From Anaerolineales bacterium (GTDB lineage: Bacteria; Chloroflexota; Anaerolineae; 4572-78; J111): DNA of 10,093 nucleotides. Positions 5,163-10,093 of the stretch are shown here, piece by piece. The position numbers and the translations under genes are program-made. The stretch is from assembly GCA_012032575.1 (NCBI GenBank), contig JAAUSP010000254.1:1-10093 (forward strand), in the 5' to 3' direction. How positions within the stretch are numbered: position 1 is the first letter of the stretch; every line of letters starts with the position of its first letter. The notes under the pieces were generated by a model that was given only the letters and a program-made list of their open reading frames with translations, searched no databases and was not told where the DNA came from.

Positions 5163-7013
5163 ATGTTCAGACCTCGCCGCCCTGATAGTTTAATCGAAAA
5201 AGAGATGGTTCGCCGGCCCATTACCCGTGCTCAGTTGGGGGGGTATCGGCGTTTGTTGGGGTACGTTGGCCCTTATCAGGGCCGGATGATTCTGGCGGGG
5301 ATTGCTCTGATTGCCGGAACGCTGTCAGGGTTGGTTATGCCGCTGGTGGTGCGAAACATTGTTGATGTGGTGTTTGTCGAGCAAAACCTGGATTTGCTCA
5401 ATCGTTCGACCGCTCTGCTGGCCCTGGTTTTTCTGGCCCAGGCATTTTTCAGCTTTGTCAATCGCTTTAATGCCGCTTTGGTGGGCGAGCGCGTAGTCGC
5501 TGATTTGCGCCAGCAGCTTTACCGCCACCTGATGACCCTTTCGCTTCGTTTTTATGCTGACCGGCGCACGGGCGAACTGGTATCGCGCGTCACCAACGAT
5601 GTGACCACTTTGCAGGCGGCGGTTACGGATAACCTGGTAACGCTATTGCAACAGGGCTTGACCCTGGTCGGCGGGGTGATTTTTCTTTTTTGGCTCGATT
5701 GGCGGCTGACGAGTGTTATTTTGGGGGGCATTCCTGTTGTCACTTTGACCATGGTTTACCTGGGACGGAAAATTCGGCGGGCGGCGGCGGACATGCAGGA
5801 CCGTCTGGCGGAGGCTTCGGCGGTGGTGGATGAGACGATTGGCAACGTCCGCATTGTCAAATCGTTTGCCCGCGAGGCTTATGAAATTGCCCGGTTTACG
5901 GCTAAAATCGAAGAGACGTTTATGGCTGCGATGCGACGGGTGAAAATCTCGGCCATTTTAGCGCCAACGATTGGTTTTATGGCGTTTATATCTCTCACCA
6001 TTACCCTTTGGTTCGGCGGATATGAGGTGATTCAAGGCCACCTGTCACCGGGTGGGCTGATTGCTTTTTTGATTTACACCTTGTTAGTGGCGGGGCCGAT
6101 TGCCGCTTTTTCGGGGCTGTACAGCCAGTTTCAAGCGGCTCTGGGAGCCACCGAACATATTTTTGAACTGCTCGATTTGCGGCCCGAAATTGCCGATGCC
6201 CCCAACGCTTATCCCCTGCCGGGGATTATTGGCCGGGTTAAGTTTGAACGGGTCAGTTTTGAATATGATTCGCGTCTGCCGGTTTTGCATGAAGTGTCTC
6301 TGGAGGTTCAGCCGGGCCAGGTGGTGGCACTGGTCGGGCCGAGTGGCGCCGGCAAAACAACGCTGGTCAATCTTATTCCCCGCTTTTATGATGTCAGTTC
6401 CGGCTGTATTACGATTGATAATCACGATTTGAGGCAGGTAACGCTGCTGAGTCTGCGCCAGCAAATTGGCGTAGTGCCTCAAGAGACAGCCCTCTTTTCT
6501 GACACGATTCGAGAGAATATTCGCTATGGTAAGCTGGAGGCCAGCCAGAGCGAGATTGAAGCTGCCGCCCGCGCCGCCAATGCTCACGACTTTATTCTGA
6601 ATATGCCGCAAGGGTATGACACCCGCGTGGGTGAGCGCGGCATCAAACTGAGCGGCGGCCAGCGTCAGCGGATTGCCATTGCCCGCGCCATTCTTAAAGA
6701 CCCGCGGATTCTGATTTTGGATGAGGCGACTTCCTCGCTGGACAGTGAGTCAGAGCAGTTGGTCCAGGAAGCGCTGGAACGCCTGATGAAATCGCGGACT
6801 ACATTTGTGATTGCGCATCGTTTGAGTACCATTATCAATGCTGATCTGATTTTGGTTCTGGAGAGCGGACGCATTGTGGAACAAGGCACCCATACCGAAC
6901 TGGTTGCCGGGCCGATGGTTTGTACCACAAATTGCACGCGCTGCAATTTAAGTTTTTGGAGGAAGAAATTGTCAATAATTAATGGTCAATTATCAATTTT
7001 TAATTGGCTGTGA
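5163..7013 (+). CDS. MsbA/BmrA-type ABC exporter half-transporter, C-terminus frameshifted
   Basis: Fused membrane and ATPase protein that should act as a dimer in the inner membrane and export lipids, peptides or drugs; the substrate is not readable. ATG 5163 follows AGGAA at short spacing. A type-I exporter membrane domain with six helices covers about residues 30-320, including the coupling stretch LRFYADRRTGELVSRVTNDV near 128-147. The nucleotide-binding domain starts near 358: Walker A GPSGAGKTT 392-400, Q-loop Q440, signature LSGGQ 496-500, Walker B ILILDE 516-521, D-loop SSLD 524-527, switch H552. After VAGP (residue 584) the frame turns nonsensical (MVCTTNCTRC) and runs to 7013. One extra base at about 6909-6913 restores DGLYHKLHALQFKF, the usual exporter tail, ending at a TAA at 6980-6982 for about 606 aa. 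I take 6982 as the true end. The M50 gene follows 27 bases later. Confidence 0.95.
   Translation: MFRPRRPDSLIEKEMVRRPITRAQLGGYRRLLGYVGPYQGRMILAGIALIAGTLSGLVMPLVVRNIVDVVFVEQNLDLLNRSTALLALVFLAQAFFSFVNRFNAALVGERVVADLRQQLYRHLMTLSLRFYADRRTGELVSRVTNDVTTLQAAVTDNLVTLLQQGLTLVGGVIFLFWLDWRLTSVILGGIPVVTLTMVYLGRKIRRAAADMQDRLAEASAVVDETIGNVRIVKSFAREAYEIARFTAKIEETFMAAMRRVKISAILAPTIGFMAFISLTITLWFGGYEVIQGHLSPGGLIAFLIYTLLVAGPIAAFSGLYSQFQAALGATEHIFELLDLRPEIADAPNAYPLPGIIGRVKFERVSFEYDSRLPVLHEVSLEVQPGQVVALVGPSGAGKTTLVNLIPRFYDVSSGCITIDNHDLRQVTLLSLRQQIGVVPQETALFSDTIRENIRYGKLEASQSEIEAAARAANAHDFILNMPQGYDTRVGERGIKLSGGQRQRIAIARAILKDPRILILDEATSSLDSESEQLVQEALERLMKSRTTFVIAHRLSTIINADLILVLESGRIVEQGTHTELVAGPMVCTTNCTRCNLSFWRKKLSIINGQLSIFNWL
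6967..7008 (+). repeat. AT-rich internally repetitive segment between the ABC and M50 genes
   Basis: A run of near-repeats of GTCAATAATTAATG and GTCAATTATCAATT spans the end of the exporter gene and the gap before the M50 start, in sharp contrast to the GC-richer DNA on both sides. It may be a degenerate dispersed repeat. It supplies the last residues (EIVNN) of the corrected exporter and leaves the M50 gene without a visible ribosome site. Confidence 0.4.
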
Positions 7014-7777
7014 AAGGCTCCTGGCGCATGGCCCGTCTGGCGGGCGTGGATATCAATGTCCACTGGAGTTTTAGCTTTATCATTGTCTGGATAATCTTGC
7101 AAGGTGCGTTGAGCCACGGCAGGGTTGAAGGGATAGTTTTTGCCCTGATAGCAGTGCTGCTGTTGTTTGTCTGTGTCACCTTGCACGAGTTGGGTCATGC
7201 GTTCATCGCTATGCGGTTAAATGTCCGGGTGAAAAATATTATTTTGTTGCCCATTGGGGGGTTGGCTCAGATGCAGTCGCTGCCGGAAAAGCCGGAGCAT
7301 GAAATATTGATTGCCGGAGCGGGGCCATTGGTCAATCTGTCCATTACCGCCGCGTTGGTTCCAGTGGCGCTTATGTTTAGTGGAGAGGCGTTGTTGCAGG
7401 GGTTTCTGGCTTCGCCGGAGACAGTGATCGAGGCAGTGATGCAGTCTTTTTTTCGAGAAGGCGCACTGCTGGGGCTGATTATTTTTCTGTTGTTATCTAA
7501 TGCCATTCTGTTTGTGTTTAATTTGATCCCCGCTTTTCCGATGGACGGCGGGCGTATCCTGCGGGCCGTGTTGGCTCTGTTTCTTTCGTATCCTGTGGCT
7601 ACGAAAATTGCTGTAGTCGTCGGCTACAGTATCGCTCTTTTGTTAGTTTTTGGGGCGTACCACTACCGAAATCCTGGCCTTTTGTTTGTGGCTGTCTTTG
7701 TGTTTATCGCCGGACGACCGATCCGGGTGAAACCGGCCCAGCCAAACTTATCCCCGTTTTTGAACAACCACGATTGA
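7010..7777 (+). CDS. Site-2-protease family (M50) integral membrane metalloprotease
   Basis: Membrane-embedded zinc protease of family M50, the group that cleaves transmembrane segments in regulated intramembrane proteolysis. From the GTG at 7010 (255 aa, MKGSWRMARLAG) the HELGH zinc motif lies at about 59-63 within a hydrophobic helix, and the second motif NLIPAFPMDGGR at about 171-182 supplies the third ligand, Asp179. The order SWRM-GVDI-VHWSF at the N-terminus is typical of the short bacterial SpoIVFB-like group, and five or six membrane helices can be counted. Many relatives carry a C-terminal CBS pair; this one stops soon after the last helix (PIRVKPAQ...), so it lacks it. TTG 7004 would add two residues; a TAA at 7001 blocks longer starts. 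No ribosome site is visible. It probably shares the exporter's transcript, but no target can be named. Confidence 0.88.
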   Translation: MKGSWRMARLAGVDINVHWSFSFIIVWIILQGALSHGRVEGIVFALIAVLLLFVCVTLHELGHAFIAMRLNVRVKNIILLPIGGLAQMQSLPEKPEHEILIAGAGPLVNLSITAALVPVALMFSGEALLQGFLASPETVIEAVMQSFFREGALLGLIIFLLLSNAILFVFNLIPAFPMDGGRILRAVLALFLSYPVATKIAVVVGYSIALLLVFGAYHYRNPGLLFVAVFVFIAGRPIRVKPAQPNLSPFLNNHD

Positions 7778-7817
7778 TTCCTCAAAATAGGATGGTCGGT
7801 ATAAAAGCAACTCGGAT

Positions 7818-7841
7818 GGGGCAGGTGCGAGGCCGTGCCCC
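7818..7841. repeat. GC-rich inverted repeat between convergent genes
   Basis: GGGGCA at 7818-7823 pairs with TGCCCC at 7836-7841 around a GC-rich loop. It sits between the convergent M50 and lipoprotein genes and overlaps the lipoprotein stop codon. Its style (GGGGCAGG...TGCCCC) matches dispersed repeats I associate with Chloroflexota, from memory. It may slow transcription, but no T-tract follows on either strand. Confidence 0.45.
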
Positions 7842-8392
7842 TACTTGACTGGCTCCTCCTCAAGTTCGATTTCATCTGTCACCATCCACTGATCGCCGGT
7901 GAGCCTGGTAACTGTCAACTGCCAGCCCTGATAGCTTGACCCATCGCCCCGGTAAACTTTGACCGTAGCAACCTGCTGATCTTCACTGAACTCAATTTCC
8001 TGGATGTAAAGATAGCTGGCTGTTGGCGGTCGGGTGGCAAAATATTCCTGACCCCCAGCCGGATAGAGCCAGACGGTATGGCCGCCGTTTTGATTTTGCC
8101 CCTCAAACCGGACGCGCGGTTCATCCCGGCGGAAGTGAATCACCAAATCTACGACTGGCCCGCGTTGAGCTTGTTCGTAGGCAAAAACAGCCTGCCTGAC
8201 CTCATTGTTGCGCTGAAACAAGGGATTGACCGGTCCGCAGGCAAGGATGGAGAGCAGCAAGACAGCAAAAGCAAAAACAAGTTGGAAGCCTGGAGGAATG
8301 GAGGGTTGGGAACTGCTTAACCCCGTCGGTCCACAGGCAGGCGGAGCGCAGCCTGCCAACCCTCCCGGATCATTACCCGTTTTGAAAATCAA
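7841..8392 (-). CDS. Predicted lipoprotein of unknown function
   Basis: Unknown protein, probably lipid-anchored outside the membrane. The open frame starts at TTG 8392 (183 aa), with hydrophobic residues 37-51 (QLVFAFAVLLLSILA) followed by Cys52, a good lipobox. The mature part (52-183) has a helical start (NNEVRQAVFAYEQAQRG) and then alternating strands, ending in an acidic tail, DEIELEEEPVK; it has the look of a small beta-sheet domain of the NTF2-like or immunity-protein kind, but I cannot assign it. The N-terminus is doubtful: residues before 37 are encoded across an inverted repeat, contain two stray Cys, and have no good start or ribosome site. An ATG at 8373 (MIREGW...) in the next frame would join if one G were missing from GGGG near 8320, in line with the other single-base losses here. 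It begins seven bases after the MazG stop, so it is likely co-transcribed. Confidence 0.65.
   Translation of the reverse strand: MIFKTGNDPGGLAGCAPPACGPTGLSSSQPSIPPGFQLVFAFAVLLLSILACGPVNPLFQRNNEVRQAVFAYEQAQRGPVVDLVIHFRRDEPRVRFEGQNQNGGHTVWLYPAGGQEYFATRPPTASYLYIQEIEFSEDQQVATVKVYRGDGSSYQGWQLTVTRLTGDQWMVTDEIELEEEPVK
8336..8357. repeat. GC-rich inverted repeat GGCAGGC/GCCTGCC
   Basis: Perfect 7-bp arms at 8336-8342 and 8351-8357 around GGAGCGCA. It lies between the MazG stop and the lipoprotein signal sequence, inside the doubtful N-terminal coding part. Its style suggests a dispersed palindromic repeat rather than a terminator, since no T-tract follows. Confidence 0.5.
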
Positions 8393-8398
8393 AATAGA

Positions 8399-8854
8399 TT
8401 ACCCTTCGAGGGTTTTTGCTTCTGCCCACAGCACATCCAGTTCCTCAATGGTCATGTCAGACAGAACTTTAGCCTGACTTGCAGCCAACGTCTCCAACCG
8501 TTTGAAGCGCCGGGTAAAGCGAGCATTGGTTCCCCGCAAAGCGCTCTCCGGGTCAATTTGACGCCAGCGAGCCAGATTGACCGCGCTGAACAGCAAATCC
8601 CCAATTTCAGATTCAAGCTCTGCCGGATTGGTGGCTTCGGTAATTTCGCGGGCTTCTTCGATCAATTTATCCAGTACGCCCTCAATTGAAGGCCACTCAA
8701 AGCCCACCCGCACCGCTCGTTTGGAGATAGCCAGGGCTTGAGCCAGCGCCGGCAGCGCCGCCGGAACGCCGTCCAGAACAGAGGGGGGCGTTTCAGGCTG
8801 GCTGTTTGAGGCGGCCCGTTCAATCTGTTTGATTGCTTCCCAGTTGGCGGTCAC
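8399..8854 (-). CDS. Second MazG-type domain, C-terminal part of the frameshift-split methylase-MazG protein
   Basis: All-alpha NTP pyrophosphohydrolase domain of the MazG family, which hydrolyses (d)NTPs to monophosphate and pyrophosphate. From the GTG at 8854 (151 aa) the magnesium-binding pattern appears as EEAREI and then ESEIGDLL, with FEWPSIEGVLDKLIEE before it and ALRGTNARFTRRFKRLE after it, the normal end of the second MazG half. The start overlaps the stop of the upstream frame (GTGA), but the frame begins inside the stretch GDVTVNGSADVTANWEAIK that MazG proteins carry, split exactly in the middle. One extra G at about 8859-8864 rejoins the two frames. On its own this piece would be a partial two-domain MazG. 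Confidence 0.9.
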   Translation of the reverse strand: MTANWEAIKQIERAASNSQPETPPSVLDGVPAALPALAQALAISKRAVRVGFEWPSIEGVLDKLIEEAREITEATNPAELESEIGDLLFSAVNLARWRQIDPESALRGTNARFTRRFKRLETLAASQAKVLSDMTIEELDVLWAEAKTLEG

Positions 8855-9834
8855 ATCCGCGACCCGTTAACGGTGACATCGCCAAACACGTGGGGGTGAC
8901 GCCGTAATAATTTGCGGTGGATGTGAGCGATAACGTCACCCATTTTGAAGTCACCCGCCTCCGTTGCAATCTGGGTGTGCAGCAAAATTTGGAGCAGCAA
9001 ATCGCCTAATTCTTCGGCCAGAGCGGTTGGATTGGCCGCGTCGAGCGCCTCCAGAACTTCATAAGTTTCTTCCAGCAGAAACGGGCGCAGGCTTTGGTGG
9101 GTTTGCTCCCGGTCCCAGGGGCAGCCTTCCGGGGCGCGTAAATGGGCAATTGTCTCCTGAAAAGTGGGCAGACCGTTGTTGGCCGGGTCGGCGGGTAGAT
9201 AGAGGATGGTTAGTTCATTCAGCCAGGATTGCTGCCCCAACTCGTCAAGGGGGCCGGACCAGACCTGTTCCAGCCCCTGGACCAATGTCACCGTGAAATT
9301 CCCCGCGTAAGCGTTCAACAAAACCTGTCTGACTTGTCCCGCCAGCTCCGGGTTGGACAGCCCGGTCACCAGCGCCGGCTGATCCGGGGCCAGCGGTGGG
9401 TGATGCAATGGCGCTACCTCGGCGGCGCTGGCGATTTGGAGTTTGTGCAGCGTTTCCAGCTTTACCGCGCTGGCGACTGCCTCGAGGAGGCTGAGGCCGG
9501 GAATGATTGTCAGCGGAACCTGGCTGGCTTCGGCCAGGGCGCGAATAAGCGGCACAGTTTTGTCTTCGCGGGGGTGGCCGGGTACGGTATAGATCACTCC
9601 CGTTTCACGCAAGCCCAGCCGCACCACCTCAGCGGCCACTTGTTGAAGTTCAGCCCCGGTAGATGGAGCTGCTTCGATCAAAGAATAAATTTTGGCCGGA
9701 ACAGCGGTCAGGCTTGGCTGAGGTTTGGCGCACACCCAAACTTCAGTTGCTTGTTGCAGCAGCGCCTCAGCCGCTCGAGTCCAATATTGGCTGTCGCCGG
9801 GGCCGAGGCCGACAATTGTAATACCAGCAGGCAT
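8851..9834 (-). CDS. Tetrapyrrole methylase-like plus first MazG domain (YabN-type), N-terminal part
   Basis: N-terminal 327 residues of a YabN-like fusion. Residues about 1-220 are a tetrapyrrole (corrin/porphyrin) methylase-type fold: GLGPGD 9-14, VPGHP 84-88, IIPGLS 110-115. In YabN-type proteins its methylase substrate is not established. Residues about 225-320 are the first MazG domain: CPWDREQT 238-245, EETYEV near 255, EELGDLL near 274-280, and HPHVFGD 313-319. ATG 9834 is chosen over ATG 9879 because GGGAG lies six bases before it, conserved residues begin right after it, and a -10 box overlaps 9879. The frame ends in NGSRM at 8851; restoring one base gives about 478 aa, close to the roughly 490 aa of B. 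subtilis YabN. Likely role: house-cleaning of damaged or surplus nucleotides. The lipoprotein gene follows. Confidence 0.92.
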   Translation of the reverse strand: MPAGITIVGLGPGDSQYWTRAAEALLQQATEVWVCAKPQPSLTAVPAKIYSLIEAAPSTGAELQQVAAEVVRLGLRETGVIYTVPGHPREDKTVPLIRALAEASQVPLTIIPGLSLLEAVASAVKLETLHKLQIASAAEVAPLHHPPLAPDQPALVTGLSNPELAGQVRQVLLNAYAGNFTVTLVQGLEQVWSGPLDELGQQSWLNELTILYLPADPANNGLPTFQETIAHLRAPEGCPWDREQTHQSLRPFLLEETYEVLEALDAANPTALAEELGDLLLQILLHTQIATEAGDFKMGDVIAHIHRKLLRRHPHVFGDVTVNGSRM

Positions 9835-9877
9835 ACTTTTCTCCCAAACAAAACTATTCGCAAAAATCGTAGCCGAC

Positions 9878-9886
9878 ATTCTACCA
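9878..9886 (-). promoter_or_regulatory. Extended -10 promoter of the methylase-MazG gene
   Basis: Minus strand TGGTAGAAT: a -10 TAGAAT (five of six matches) with the TG of an extended -10 element, and no convincing -35. Predicted +1 near 9871 gives a leader of about 37 bases to ATG 9834 and rules out ATG 9879. Confidence 0.45.
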
Positions 9887-9933
9887 CGAGCAGCCGCTTT
9901 GGGCTATCCTTCCCGGTCATCTGTCAGACCTGA

Positions 9934-9956
9934 TTTTTGTAACGTTTTTGGTAACG
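9934..9956. repeat. Tandem TTTTTGTAACG / TTTTTGGTAACG
   Basis: Two adjacent near-identical units (9934-9944 and 9945-9956) lie upstream of both the MazG promoter and the right-edge promoter. It could be a pair of regulator half-sites; nothing in the sequence proves this. Confidence 0.35.
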
Positions 9957-10022
9957 ATTTTCAGACGGATTGGGGGTAGACTGCAATCAAATTTAATATA
10001 TCCTGGACCTCTGTAAAAAGCA

Positions 10023-10051
10023 TTGACTTTTGGGTAGCTACCTTTTATAAT
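10023..10051 (+). promoter_or_regulatory. Near-perfect sigma-70 promoter reading out of the window
   Basis: Plus strand: -35 TTGACT (10023-10028), a 17-base spacer, and -10 TATAAT (10046-10051). The spacer holds the perfect 10-bp palindrome GGTAGCTACC (10033-10042). Predicted +1 is near 10058; the gene it drives lies beyond base 10093 and cannot be identified. Confidence 0.75.
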
Positions 10052-10093
10052 TGGAACTGCCCTCACCAAGTCTTAAAATTAAATTTATTTATC

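Noticed and set aside
6084..6611. Minus-strand 175-aa open frame inside the ABC exporter
   Set aside because: Antisense to the Walker A and neighbouring exporter motifs; no domain and no ribosome site.
9229..9933. Plus-strand 234-aa open frame opposite the methylase-MazG gene
   Set aside because: It lies antisense to clear methylase and MazG motifs and has no recognisable domain; a shadow frame in GC-rich DNA.
38..10062. TGGAACTGCCC occurs near both ends of the window (38-48 and 10052-10062), suggesting flanking repeats of an inserted element
   Set aside because: Eleven-base matches are expected by chance in 10 kb, and there is no integrase, transposase or other mobile-element sign.

Overview
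The window looks like chromosomal DNA of a free-living bacterium, most likely a Chloroflexota (Anaerolineae-like) lineage. This rests on protein style: a LysM/M23 envelope peptidase, a YabN-type methylase-MazG protein, a pair of conserved unknown proteins that I associate with that phylum, and short GC-rich dispersed inverted repeats. It is an inference; no rRNA or marker gene is present. Coding DNA is moderately GC-rich, while the 360 bases at the left edge are only about 32% GC. I see no phage, transposase, CRISPR array, tRNA or rRNA.

Layout, left to right. An AT-rich gap (1-361) is followed by a minus-strand unit: a secreted two-LysM protein (to 2444) that runs by frameshift into an M23 peptidase (1153-1725), then a HAD-IIA phosphatase (362-1125). 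A clear terminator at 2503-2534 separates this from a second minus-strand operon: a 532-aa conserved unknown protein (3024-4622) and a 140-aa partner (2579-3001). That operon is driven by a near-consensus promoter (TTGTCA-17-TATAAT) with a dyad at the expected start of transcription. Between 4811 and 5053 lies what looks like an independent minus-strand small RNA with its own promoter, a 14-bp closing stem, several hairpins with C-rich loops and a terminator. Divergent from it, a plus-strand pair encodes an MsbA/BmrA-type ABC exporter (5163 to about 6982) and a site-2-protease-like M50 peptidase (7010-7777). It converges on a minus-strand unit: tetrapyrrole methylase-MazG (9834-8399, frameshifted) and a predicted lipoprotein (8392-7841). 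At the right edge a near-perfect plus-strand promoter (10023-10051) fires out of the window.

Two observations stand out. First, four genes (HAD, LysM-M23, ABC exporter, methylase-MazG) are each broken by what reads as exactly one missing base, with intact conserved protein on both sides. Four single-base losses with no nonsense substitutions point to uncorrected deletion errors in the assembly rather than gene decay, and anyone using this annotation should treat the split genes as whole. The HAD case also carries an A AAA AAC heptamer, so real slippage cannot be excluded there. Second, the candidate small RNA at 4811-5018 and the adjacent operon of two unknown proteins are the best candidates for undescribed biology.

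How the genes fit together: the left unit serves cell-wall remodelling plus a housekeeping phosphatase, the centre holds the unknown pair and the RNA, and the right half holds export, membrane proteolysis and nucleotide-pool house-cleaning. I see no strong evidence that the units form one pathway.
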